A stretch of 64,000 nt of DNA, taken from contig JBAKBP010012283.1 in the NCBI GenBank assembly GCA_037953745.1, positions 1 to 64,000 on the forward strand. The letters are read 5' to 3'. The position numbers were made by a program, and so were the translations under genes. This DNA comes from Lithodes maja. Taxonomy: Eukaryota > Arthropoda > Malacostraca > Decapoda > Lithodidae. Position 1 is the stretch's first letter. The number at the start of each line of letters is the position of its first letter. Shown piece after piece: positions 34,101 through 45,381 of this stretch. The notes below the pieces were generated by a model, which was given only the letters and a program-made list of their open reading frames with translations, was not told the origin of the DNA and made no database searches.

Positions 34101-34566
34101 TGGACAAAATTCAAAATAAAGCTATTAGATTAATCAATAACCCTGCAATCACACAGGACCTTCCTACATTATCCATACGAAGAAACGTTGCATCCCTTGC
34201 ATTATTCTACAGATATTTTCACAGCAATTGTTCCGAGGAACTTGCTTCAATTGTGCCGCCTCTCCACATCTTTCCCCGTAGAACTAGGGCAGCTGAGAGC
34301 GCCCATGAATTTACACTTTCTCCTCCACAATGCAGAACTACTGCTTATCAAAATTCATTTATCCCTAGAACTGCTACTCTTTGGAATTCTATTCCCTCAA
34401 ATTGCTTTTCACAAACTTACAATCTACAAATGTTTAAATCCAGTTGTTACAAACATTTTATGAATGGAGGATGCCTTTAGGCACATGGACCTTTTTGTTT
34501 TATCTGTGTTTTTCCTTCCTCCGTTCATTGTCTCTTAAAAAAAACAAAAAAAAACAAAAACAAAAA
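31197..34566 (+). mobile_element. Jockey-like LINE in the R hairpin
   Basis: The element separates GTGCCAAC from ACAGGCACAC, which are adjacent in uninterrupted R hairpins. It has a 5' region of about 290 bp, one long coding region (broken), a 3' UTR and an A-rich tail, AAAAAAAACAAAAAAAAAC and onward, at 34,528-34,567. The A-tail and protein motifs suggest the Jockey side of the APE-type LINEs rather than the CR1/L2 family nearby. The target duplication is too short and A-rich to define. Confidence 0.8.
31484..34480 (+). pseudogene. Jockey-like LINE ORF2 (endonuclease and RT), three breaks
   Basis: Endonuclease: SNIRGLHSNI near the start, FLTETQ, IYRSPN, VLGDCNVHNVEW (the family usually has GD.N), LLDLFLT and SSDHCLI. 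RT: SVDKAPGPDEIPP, VPKKGASSDPSNYRPIAI, QYGFRRCRSTAD, KAFDRVWH, NAGVPQGSVL, YADDSTLH, FNAQKTKYIQF and DILGVTL. Breaks: an in-frame TAG at 32,399-32,401; one extra base near 33,381 just before the first catalytic Asp motif; and a one- or two-base loss near 33,970. The 3' part 34,010-34,480 is open and ends HFMNGGCL. A non-functional copy, but young enough that every motif is readable. Confidence 0.88.
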
Positions 34567-37500
34567 ACACAGGCACACACGACACCGTATTCGGCCCCTC
34601 AATTGGGTTATGAAACGATCTTTCACCCACAAAAATTTTGGAGGGAAGAAATTGTAACAACTAGGACAAATAAAATAAAAACATGAACGACTCCATTTTA
34701 TTTTCCGATTTACATTATACGAAGCATGACCTAGTTATGCGACGAAATATAAGTACGAAGCACCACAGTACCAGTTACTCCCATTATTTTTAGGTCGCTT
34801 CACTTGATCCTAAAGTTAAAAGAGTGGAGGATCTGATGGGAAGGGATGGAGAGGTGCTTAGTCGGCCGTTGTCAAAAATACCCAGAGAGAGACTACCTGG
34901 TCGGGCGGCTCCGCTCAGAGAGGCGACTACCTGGCCGGGCTGCTCCACCTAGAGTAGAGAGAGACTAACTGGCCGGGCTTCTGCGGCGACGCACCCACAA
35001 AAATTTAGGGGAGACAAAATTTAGGAGAGACTACTTGGTCGGGCTGCTCCCACCCAGAGAGATTTTTCTGGGATTATTTTTGGTGAGGTGTCTGACTGGG
35101 GGTGCGACACATTATACGAAGAATGACCTAGGACAGTAGACGGCGCATGATTAAACGAAGCATGACCTACCTATACGACACATTATGCGAAACATGACAG
35201 CGAGAGGGAGAGTGTGTACCTCGTCGGAGCACAGCCGTATTCTGTGTGCTTGCTGCACCGCGTACGAAGCACCACAGTACCAGTTACTCCCATTAATTTT
35301 AGGTCACTTCACTTGATCCTAAAGTTAAGAAAGTGGAGGATCTGATGGGAAGGGATGGAGAGGTGCTTTGTCGGCCGTTGTCAAAGATACCCAGAGAGAG
35401 ACTACCTGGTCGGGCTGCACCGCCCAGAGAGGCGACTACCTGGCCGGGCTGCTCCACCTACAGTACAGAGAGACTAACTGGCCGGGCTCCTGCGGCGACG
35501 CACCCACAAAAATTTAGGAGAGACAAAATTTAGGAGAGACTACCAGGTCGGGCTGCACCCACCCAGAGTGATTTTTGTGGGATTATTTTTGGTGAGGCGT
35601 CTGACTGGGGGTGCGACACATTATACGAAGCATGACCTTGGACAGTAGACGACGCATGATTAAACGAAGCATGACCTACCTATACGACACATTATACGAA
35701 ACGTGACAGCGAGAGGGAGAGTGTGTACCTCTTCGGAGCACAGCCGTATTCTGTGTGCTTGCTGCACTGCGTACGAAGCACCACAGTACCAGTTACTCCC
35801 ATTAATTTTAGGTCACTTCACTTGATCCTAAAGATAAGAGAGTGGAGGATCTGATGGGAAGGGATGGAGAGGTGCTTAGTCGGCCATTGTCAAAGATACC
35901 CTGAGAGAGACTACCTGGTCGGGCTGCTCCGCCCAGAGAGGCGACTACCTGGCCGGGCTGCTCCACCTACAGTAGAGAGAGACTAACTGGCCGGGCTCTT
36001 GCGATGACGCACCCACAATAATTTAGGATAGACAAAATTTAGGAGAGACTACTTGGTCGGGTTGCTCCCACCCAGAGAGATTTTTCTGGGATTATTTTTG
36101 GTGAGGCGTCTGACTGGGCGTGCGACACATTATACGAAGCGTGACCTAGGACAGTAGACGACGCATGACCTACCTATACGACACATTATACGAAATGTGA
36201 CAGCGAGAGGGAGAGTGTGTACCTCGTCGGAGCACAGCCGTATTCTGTGTGCTTGCTGCACCGTGTTGCCTGTGTTGCTGCACCTGTGCCAACACAGGCA
36301 CACACGAGACCGTATTCGGCCCCTCGATTGGGTTATGAAACGATCTTTCACCCACAAAATTTAGGAGAGAAGAAAGTGTAAAAACTAGGAAGGACAAATA
36401 AAAGAAAAATATGAAAAATTCCATTTTATTTTCCGATTTACATTATACGAAGCATGACCTAGCTATACGACGAAGTATAAGTAAGAAGCACCACAGTACC
36501 AGTTACTCCCATTACTTTTAGGTCACTTCACTTGATCCTAAAGTTAAGAAAGTGGAGGATCTGATGGGAGGGGATGGAGAGGTGCTTAGTCCGCTGTTGT
36601 CATAGATACCCAGAGAGAGACTACCTGGTCGGGCTGCTCCGCTCAGAGAGGCGACTACCTGGCCGGGCTGCTCCACCCAGAGAGGCGACTACCTGGCCGG
36701 GCTGCTCCACCTACAGTAGAGAGAGACTAACTGGCCGGGCTCCTGCGGGCGATGCACCCACAAAAATTTAGGAGAGACTACCTGGTCGGGCTGCTCTCAC
36801 CCAGAGAGATTTTTGTGGGATTATTATTGGTGAGGCGTCTGACTGGGGGTGCGACACATTATACGAAGCATGACCTAGGACAGTAGACGACGCATGATTA
36901 AACGAAGCATGACCTACCTATACGACACATTATACGAAACGTGGCAGCGAGAGGGAGAGTGTGTACCTCGTCGGAGCACAGCCGAATTCTGTGTGCTTGC
37001 TGCACCGCGTACGAAGCACCACAGTACCAGTTACTCCCATTAATTTTAGGTCACTTCACTTGATCCTAAAGTTAAGAAAGTGGAGGAGCTGATGGGAGGG
37101 GATGGAGAGGTGCTTAGTCCGCTGTTGTCAAAAATACCCAGAGAGAGACTACCTGGCCGGGCTGCTCTGCTCAGAGAGACGACTACCTGGCCAGGCTGCT
37201 CCACCTACAATAGAGAGAGACTAATTGGCCGGGCTCCTGCGGCGACGCACCCACAAACATTTAGGAGAGACAAAATTTAGGAGAGACTACCTGGTCGGCC
37301 TGCTCCCACCCAGAGAGATTTTTGTGGGATAATTTTTGGTGAGGCGTCTGACTGGGGGTGCGACACATTATACGAAGCATGACCTAGGACAGTAGACGAC
37401 GCATGATTAAACGAAGCATGACCTACCTATTCGACACATTATACGAAACGTGACAGTGAGAGGGAGAGTGTGTACCTCGTCGGAGCGCAGCCGTATTCTG

Positions 37501-40123
37501 TGTGCTTGCTGCACCGCGTACGAAGCACCACAGTACCAGTTACTCCCATTAATTTTAGGTCACTTCACTTGATCCTAAAGTTAAGAAAGTGGAGGATCTG
37601 ATGGGAAGGGATGGAGAGGTGCTTTGTCGACCGTTGTCAAAGATACCCAGAGAGAGACTACCTGGTCGGGCTGCTCCGCCCAGAGAGGCGACTACCTGGC
37701 CGGGCTGCTCCACCTACAGTAGAGAGAGACTAACTGGCCGGGCTCGTGCGGTGACGCACCCACAAAAATTTAGGAGAGACAAAATTTAGGAGAGACTACT
37801 TGGTCGGTCTGCTCCCACCCAGAGAGATTTTTCTGGGATTATTTTTGGTGAGGCGTCTGACTGGGGGTGCGACACATTATACGAAGCATGACCTAGGACA
37901 GTAGACGACGCATGATTAAACGAAGCATGACCTACCTATACGACACATTATACGAAACGTGACAGCGAGAGGGAGAGTGTGTACCTCGTCGGAGCACAGC
38001 CGTATTCTGTGTGCTTGCTGCACCGCGTACGAAGCACCACAGTACCAGTTACTCCTATTAATTTTAGGTCACTTCACTTGATCCTAAAGTTAAGAAAGTG
38101 GAGGATCTGATGGGAATGGATGGAGAGGTGCTTAGTCGGCCGTTGTCAAAGATACCCAGAGAGAGACTACCTGGTCGGGCTGCTCCACCCAGAGAGGCGA
38201 CTACCTGGCCGGGCTGCTCCACCTACAGTAGAGAGAGACTAACTGGCCGGGCTCCTGCGGCGACGCACCCACAAAAATTTAGGAGAGACAAAATTTAGGA
38301 GAGACTACCTGGTCGGGCTGCTCCCACCCAGAGAGATTTTTGTGGGATTATTTTTGGTGAGGCGTCTGACTAGGGGTGCGACACATTATACGAAGCATGA
38401 CCTAGGACAGTAGACGACGCATGATTAAACGAAGCATGACCTACCTATACGACACATTATATGAAACGTGACAGCGAGAGGGAGAGTGTGTACCTCATCG
38501 GAGCACAGCCGTATTCTGTGTGCTTGCTGCACCGCGTACGAAGCACCACAGTACCAGTTACTCCCATTAATTTTAGGTCACTTCACTTGATCCTAAAGTT
38601 AAGAAAGTGGAGGATCTGATGGGAAGGGAAGGAGAGGTGCTTAATCGGCCGTTGTCAAAGATACCCAGAGAGAGACTACCTGGTCGGGTTGCTCCGCCCA
38701 GAGAGGCGACTACCTGGCCGGGCTGCTCCACCTACAGTAGAGAGAGACTAACTGGCCGGGCTCCTGCGGCGACGCACCCACAAAAATTTAGGAGAAACAA
38801 AATTTAGGAGAGACTACTTGGTCGGGCTGCTCCCACCCAGAGAGACTTTTCTGGGATTATTTTTGGTGAGGCGTCTGACTGGGGGTGCGACACATTATAC
38901 GAAGCATGACCTAGGACAGTAGACTACGCATGATTAAACGAAGCATGACCTACATATACGACAAATTATACGAAACGTGACAGCGAGAGGGAGAGTGTGT
39001 ACCTCGTCGGAGCACAGCCGTATTCTGTGTGCTTGCTGCACTGTGTTGCCTGTGTTGGTGCACCTGTGCCAACACAGGCACACACGAGACCGTATTCGGC
39101 CCCTTGATTGGGTTATGAAACGATCTTTCACCCACAAAAATTTAGGAGAGAAGGAATTGTAAAATCTAGGAAGGACAAATAAAAGAAAAATATGAAAAAT
39201 TCCATTTTATTTTCCGATTTACATTATATACGAAGCATGACGTAGCTATACGACGAATTATAAGTAAGAAGCACCACAGTACCAGTTACTCCCATTACTT
39301 TTAGGTCACTTCACTTGATCCTAAAGTTAAGAAAGTGGAGGATCTGATAGGAGGGGATGTAGAGGTGCTTAGTCCGCTGTTGTCATAGATACCCAGAGAG
39401 AGACTACCTGGCTGGGTTGCTCCACTCAGAGAGGAGACCACCTGGCCGGGCTGGTCCACCGACAGTAAAGAGAGACTAACTGGCCGGGCTCCTACGGCGA
39501 CACACCCACAAAAATTTAGGAGAGGCAATATTTAGGAGAGACTACCTGGTCGGGCTGCTCCCACCCAGAGAGATTTTTGTGGGATTATTTTTGGTGAGGC
39601 GTCTGACTGGGGGTGCGACACATTATACGAAGCATGACCTAGGACAGTAGACGACGCATTAAACGAAGCATGACCTAGCGACTACCTGGCCGGGCTGCTC
39701 CACCTAGAGAGAGATTACCTGGTCGGGCTGCTGCGGCGTCGCCGCTGTGCGGGTCCCTGTCGTGATTTTCACACACAAATCGTTAGGCGATCTTCTGCTG
39801 TCCAACGTGAGTTGGTGGAATTGGGATCAATCAGAAATACTTCGATCCGAGAGCTACGACCACCCCAGTCAGATGACTCACCAAAAATAAATTCTGCTAT
39901 ACGACTTGAGTTGGTGCTGAACCTTTTTCCTTCGGGAGGGTCTAAGTTTGTGTGTGTGAAAAATTTAAAGAAATCGAATTGTCAATTATTTGTTCCCGCT
40001 GTGCGGGTCCCTGTCGTGATTTTCACACACAAATCTTTAGGCGATCTTCTGCTGTCCAACGTGAGTTGGTGGAATTGGGATCGATCGGAAATACTTCGAT
40101 CCGAGAGCTACGACCACCCCAGT
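34567..40123 (+). repeat. R-repeat array, part 2 (left arm of inverted repeat)
   Basis: R modules in + orientation. Full-length units lie near 34,570-34,800, 36,290-36,580 and 39,050-39,290. Between them are six shorter units of 509 bp (described separately). The last part (39,690-40,123) carries the GTGAGTTGGTGGAATTGGG and ATAAATTCTGCTATACGA modules twice, joined at TTGTTCCCGCTGTGCGGG. The same unusual joint appears inverted at about 41,885, showing that this arm and the 41.6-45.1 kb arm are copies of each other. Confidence 0.88.
35263..39045 (+). repeat. R tandem units of 509 bp with CACCGCGTACGAAG junction
   Basis: Unit starts (TACGAAGCACCACAG) lie at about 35,263, 35,772, 37,010, 37,519, 38,028 and 38,537, spaced 509 bp within each run. 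All share a junction joining TGCTTGCTGCACCG to CGTACGAAGCACC, which removes the hairpin and about 300 bp of the full unit. This is the third deletion form of R in the window. It is found in inverted orientation at 43.3-44.4 kb. Confidence 0.85.
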
Positions 40124-40585
40124 CAGTTGGACAAAATTCAAAATAAAGCTATTAGATTAATCAATAACCCTGCAATCACACAGGACCTTCCTACATTATC
40201 CATACGAAGAAACGTTGCATCCCTTGCATTATTCTACAGATATTTTCACAGCAATTGTTCCGAGGAACTTGCTTCAATTGTGCCGCCTCTCCACATCTTT
40301 CCCCGTAGAACTAGGGCAGCTGAGAGCGCCCATGAATTTACACTTTCTCCTCCACAATGCAGAACTTCTGCTTATCAGAATTCATTTATCCCCAGAGCTA
40401 CTACTCTTTGGAATTCACTTCCCTCGAATTGCTTTCCACAAACTTACAATCTACAAATGTTTAAATCCAGTTGTTACAAACATTTTATGAATGGAGGATG
40501 CCTTTAGGCACATGGACCTTTTTGTTTTATCTGTGTTTTTCCTTCCTCCGTTCATTGTCTCTTAAAAAAAAAAAAAAAAAAAAAA
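40124..40585 (+). mobile_element. 3' fragment of the Jockey-like LINE
   Basis: Starts at CAGTTGGACAAAATTC, corresponding to about 34,100 of the larger copy, and ends with an A-run of 22 at 40,564-40,585. It encodes the last 125 or so codons of ORF2 (LPTLSIRRNVASLALFYRYF to HFMNGGCL) without a break. Only a few bases differ from the 34-kb copy. The 5' joint falls within R sequence, but the sequence after the A-run is not R, so the insertion may have accompanied the formation of the inverted-repeat spacer. Confidence 0.85.
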
Positions 40586-41067
40586 GATAGTACAAATATA
40601 TTAAGCATCAAATGTTATGAAATAGTTAATGGTTTAGGTGCATAAGGTAGAGGCTAGAGCCAAAGGATAATTAGTAGGCTATATATACGATATGTGTTAG
40701 TGAGTTGGGCCTAGGTCTGACTCTATAAGCTACTTAGGCCTTATAATTAGGGTTGAGTGTGAGGGGGAACTGCCTTGTGTTAGCCAATTAGCTTTCTGTA
40801 GACTCCTAGTTTCTTTTATTCTTATGTATGAAGGTTATTTCTATATTTTGCTATATATTACTTTTATTGTAGTCGATATGTTATGATGCGATAATGTTAA
40901 TGAATATTTATATAAGTACAGTCGTGGTTAGGGCTACATGAACACCTCTTAAATGATACAAAAATACCAAGACTGCGAGCATTAACTAAGGTATATATTT
41001 TCTGTTAAATTGAAAACCTTAGCAACGGATTTCTAGATAATTTATGGAAAATATGTATATCTATATT

Positions 41068-41459
41068 TAGCGGAAGAGTATAAGAGGTTAGTAGACACCA
41101 ATATCATCATTCGAGAAGAAGACACTGAGGCCGACCGTGAGCTCCAGCGAAAGTATACAGATTTGGGACAGTGTGACTCTGAAGTTGAGGCTCTATTCGC
41201 TCCCGAAGAGACGACGGCAGTACTCAAGATATTGGTTGAAGACTTTGATATGGCAATGGAAAAACTGGACGTGCACCTAGATGAGTGTGAGAAGTTACGA
41301 ATCAAATTCGAAGAGAGTTGTGAAGCCAATTGAAGTGAGCAAGAGAAGAGAGACGAAGCCAATCGAAGGGAGCAAGAGAAGAGAGACGAAATCAGGCTGC
41401 AAGAAATTGCAATAATGCTGGGAGCTTCCCCAAGGAAAAAAGCAAAACTGTCAGATTAA
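41068..41459 (+). pseudogene. Possible last exon of an unknown gene, with one nonsense change
   Basis: After a TATATTTAG (possible splice acceptor, 41,062-41,070) the + strand frame GAA GAG TAT AAG is open for about 86 codons to a TGA at 41,331-41,333, and again to a TAA at 41,457-41,459. The stop lies in a tandem 33-bp coding repeat (EQEKRDEANRR pattern) whose neighbour has CGA at the same place, so the TGA is a C-to-T change. The product is strongly charged with heptad-like spacing (coiled coil likely) and ends in a basic SPRKKAKLSD, like a nuclear localisation signal. An AATAAA follows at 41,467-41,472. I do not recognise the family. Confidence 0.45.
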
Positions 41460-41466
41460 GTTAATG

Positions 41467-41472
41467 AATAAA
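41467..41472 (+). promoter_or_regulatory. Polyadenylation signal AATAAA
   Basis: Lies eight bases after the TAA of the possible last exon and supports a real 3' end in the + direction. Confidence 0.45.
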
Positions 41473-41597
41473 ACAATAATGATGATATCACCCTTTTATT
41501 TCCTTCTCTTTACATTTTGAGCAGCGCCGAAGGCGCCCGCCGCCAGAAGCCAAGCCCGCACCGGAGGGCGAAGCCCGTGCTTGTCTCTCATAAAATG

Positions 41598-44500
41598 TTT
41601 CTCTCCTAATTTTTTGTGGGTGAAAGATGTTGTGGCAAATTAATTGACAACTCGATTTCTTTAAATTTTTCACACACACACAAATTTAGACCCTCCCGAA
41701 GAAAAAAGGTTCACCGTCAACTCAAGTCGAATAGCAGAATTTATTTTTGGTGAGTCGTCTGACTGGGGTGGTCGTAGCTCTCGGATCGAAGTATTTCCGA
41801 TCGATCCCAATTCCACCAACTCACGTTGGACAGCAGAAGATCGCCTAAAGATTTGTGTGTGAAAATCACGACAGGGACCCGCACAGCGGGAACAAATAAT
41901 TGACAATTCGATTTCTTTAAATTTTTCACACACACAAATTTAGACCCTCCCGAAGAAAAAATGTTCAGCGCCAACTCAAGTCGTATAGCAGAATTTATTT
42001 TTGGTGAGTCGTCTGACTGGGGTGGTCGTAGCTCTCGGATCGAAGTATTTCCGATCGATCCCAATTCCACCAACTCACGTTGGACAGCAGAAGATCGCCG
42101 AAAGATTTGTGTGTGAAAATCACGACTGGGACCCGCACAGCGGCGACGCCGCAGCAGCCCGACCAGGTAGTCTCTCTCTAGGTGGAGCAGCCCGGCCAGG
42201 TAGTCGCTAGGTCATGCTTCGTTTAATGCGTCATCTACTGTCCTAGGTCATGTTTCGTATAATGTGTCGCACCCCCAGTCAGACGCCTAACCAAAAATAA
42301 TCCCACAAAAATCTCTCTGGGTGGGAGCAGCCCGACCAGGTAGTCTCTCCTAAATTTTGTCTCTCCTAAATTTTTGTGGGTGTGTCGCCGCAGGAGACCG
42401 GCCAGTTAGTCTCTCTCTACTGTCGGGGGAGCAGCCCGGCCAGGTAGTCGCCTCTCTGAGCGGAGCAACCCGGCCAGGTAGTCTCTCTCTGGGTATCAAT
42501 GACAACAGCGGACTAAGCACCTCTCAGTCCCCTCCCATCAGATCCTCCACTTTCTTAACTTTAGGATCAAGTGAAGTGACCTAAAAGTAATGGGAGTAAC
42601 TGGTACTGTGGTGCTTCGTATTTATAATTCTTCATATAGCTAGGTCATGCTTCGTATAATGTAAATCGGAAAATAAAATGGAATTTTTCATATTTTTCTT
42701 TTATTTGTCCTTCCTAGTTTTTACAATTTCTTCTCTCCTTAATTTTTGTGGGTGAAAGATCGTTTCATAACCCAATCGAGGGGCCGAATACGGTCTCGTG
42801 TGTGCCTGTGTTGGCACAGGTGCACCAACACAGGCAACACAGTGCAGAAAGCACACAGAATACGGCTGTGCTCCAACGAGGTACACACTCTCCCTCTCGC
42901 TGTCACGTTTCGTATAATGTGTCGTATAGGTAGGTCATGCTTCGTTTAATCATGCGTCGTCTACTGTCCTAGGTCATGCTTCGTATAATGTGTCGCACCC
43001 CCAGTCAGACGCCTCACCAAAAATAATCCCAGAAAAATCTCTCTGGGTGGGAGCAGCCCGACCAAGTAGTCTCTCCTAAATTTTGTCTCTCCTAAATTTT
43101 TGTGGGTGCTTCGCCGCAGGAACCCGGCCAGTTAGTCTCTCTCTACTGTAGGTGGAGCAGCCGGGCCAGGTAGTCACCTCTCTGGGCGGAGCAGCCCGAC
43201 CAGGTAGTCTCTCTCTGGGTATCTTTGACAACGGCCGACTAAGCACCTCTCCATCCCTTCCCATCAGATCCTCCACTTTCTTAACTTTAGGATCAAGTGA
43301 AGTGACCTAAAATTAATGGGAGTAACTGGTACTGTGGTGCTTCGTACGCGGTGCAGCAAGCACACAGAATATGGTTGTGCTCCGACGAGGTACACACTCT
43401 CCCTCTCACTGTCACGTTTCGTATAATGTGTCGAATAGTTAGGTCATGCTTCGTTAATCATGCGTCATCTACTGTCCTAGGTCATGCTTCGTATAATGTG
43501 TCGCACCCCCAGTCAGACGCCTCACCAAAAATAATCCCACAAAAATCTCTCTGGGTGGGAGCAGCCCAACCAGGTAGTCTCTCCTAAATTTTGTCTCTCC
43601 TAAATTTTTGTGGGTGCGTCGCCGCAGGAGCCCGGCCAGTTCGTCTCTCTCTACTGTAGGTGGAGCAGCCCGGCCAGGTAGTCGCCTCTCTGAGCGGAGC
43701 AGCCCGACCAGGTAGTCTCTCTCTGGGTATTTTTGACAACGGCCGACTAAGCACCTCTCCATCCCTTCCCATCAGATCCTCCACTTCTTAACTTTAGGAT
43801 CAAGTGAAGTGATCTAAAATTAATGGGAGTAACTGGTACTTTCGTGCTTCGTACGTGGTGCAGCAAGCACACGGAATAAGGCTGTGCTCCGACGAGGTAC
43901 ACACTCTCCCTCTCGCTGTCACGTTTCGTATAATGTATCGTATAGGTAGGTCATGCTTCGTTTAATCATGCGTCGTCTACTGTCCTAGGTCATGCTTCGT
44001 ATAATGTGTCGCACCCCCAGTCAGACGCCTCACCAAAAATAATCCCACAAAAATCTCTCTGGGTGGGAGCAGCCCGACCAGGTAGTCTCTCCTAAATTTT
44101 GTCTCTCCTAAATTTTTGTGGGTGCGTCGCCGCAGGAGCCCGGCCAGTTAGTCTCTCTCTACTGTAGGTGGAGCAGCCCGGCCAGGTAGTCGCCTCTCTG
44201 AGCGGAGCAGCCCGACCAGTTAGTCTCTCTCTGGGTATCTTTGACAACGGCCGACTAAGCACCTCTCCATCCCTTCCCATCAGATCCTCCACTTTCTTAA
44301 CTTTAGGATCAAGTGAAGTGATCTAAAATTAATGGGAGTAACTGGTACTTTCGTGCTTCGTACGCGGTGCAGCAAGCACACAGAATACGGCTGTGCTCCG
44401 ACGAGGTACACACTCTCCCTCTCGCTGTCACGTTTCGTATAATGTGTCGTATAGGTAGGTCATGCTTCGTTTAATCATGCGTCGTCTACTGTCCTAGGTC

Positions 44501-45128
44501 ATGCTTCGTATAATGTGTCGCACCCCCAGTCAGACGCCTCACCAAAAATAATCCCACAAAAATCTCTCTGGGTGGGAGCAGCCCGACCAGGTAGTCTCTC
44601 CTAAATTTTGTCTCTCCTAAATTTTTGTGGGTGCGTCGCCGCAGGAGCCCGGCCAGTTAGTCTCTCTCTACTGTAGGTGGAGCAGCCCGGCCAGGTAGTC
44701 GTCTCTCTGGGCGGAGCAGCCCGACCAGGTAGTCTCTCTCTGGGTATCTTTGACAACGGCCGACTAAGCACCTCTCCATCCCTTCCCATCAGATCCTCCA
44801 CTCTCTTAACTTTAGGATCAAGTGAAGTGACCTAAAATTAATGGGAGTAACTGGTACTGTGGTGCTTCGTACTTATAATTCGTCGTATAGCTAGGTCATG
44901 CTTCGTATATAATGTAAATCGGAAAATAAAATGGAATTGTTCATGTGTTTCTTTTATTTATCCTTCCTAGTTTTTACAATTTCTTCTCGCGGTGAAAGAT
45001 GTCGTGGACAAATAATTGACAATTCGATTTCTTTAAAATTTTGACAACACAAATTTAGACCCTCCCGAAGAAAAAAGGTTCACTGCCAACTCAAGTCGTA
45101 TAGCAGAATTTATTTTTGGTGAGTCGTC
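41598..45128 (-). repeat. R-repeat array, part 3 (right arm of inverted repeat)
   Basis: R modules on the - strand. From the spacer outward: the doubled GGTCGTAGCTCTCGGATCGA region with the CAGCGGGAACAAATAATTG joint, a full unit (42,700-42,990), then short 509-bp units (repeat words at about 43,254, 43,762, 44,270 and 44,779, spaced 508-509 bp), then another full unit ending at the captured coding fragment. This mirrors the left arm (39-40 kb outward to 30 kb) module by module, with fewer short units and without the Jockey-like LINE. Confidence 0.88.
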
Positions 45129-45381
45129 TCGCAAGGGCAGTGACCAATATGGCGAGCAAAGAGATGAAAGCCAGAATAGACGAGAGAGTCAACGATACCG
45201 TGTTAAAGGTTAAGGTGGAAATGTTACGATTTCAGATCAAGGGAATGAAATGTGCCTCCCTGGCGGATGCGATTGTTGGGTACTGCGTCTTTGATAAGTT
45301 GCACAACCCCCCGCAGGAACATTTGACTCTATTGAAGAAAATGTTGGCCATTGAATTAACGGCTAATATGTTTGGTCGGTA
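45129..45381 (+). pseudogene. Captured coding fragment in R, copy C (truncated)
   Basis: Third copy of the unidentified fragment, now on the + strand as expected for the inverted arm. The start codon is present at 45,149 (MASKEMKARIDERV). The frame is open with neither the frameshift of copy A nor the nonsense of copy B, but it stops matching after the codons NMFGRY at about 45,381. Beyond this point the sequence is no longer R-related, so this marks the right edge of the R domain. Confidence 0.6.

Larger units (their letters stand above)
40586..41597. other. Spacer of the large inverted repeat
   Basis: About 1 kb of non-R sequence lies between the two arms. It holds AT-rich sequence with nothing recognised (40,586-41,060), the possible last exon (41,068-41,459), and a GC-rich stretch at 41,520-41,580 with the palindromic words GCGCCGAAGGCGC and AAGCCCG(C)...CGAAGCCCG. 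Confidence 0.6.

Noticed and set aside
39812..40507. A 231-codon frame joining R modules and a LINE C-terminus
   Set aside because: Chance read-through from R into the 3' fragment of the Jockey-like LINE.
7886..44801. A 66-codon frame beginning MEDLMGRDGEV that recurs in nearly every R unit on the + strand (and inverted at 43-44.8 kb)
   Set aside because: Its presence follows from copying of the repeat. Substitutions change amino acids freely, overlapping frames on the other strand are equally open, and unit junctions cut it at different places.
5726..45000. Functional loxP or other site-specific recombination sites
   Set aside because: Only 14 bases match, the inverted 13-bp arms of loxP are absent and no recombinase gene is present.
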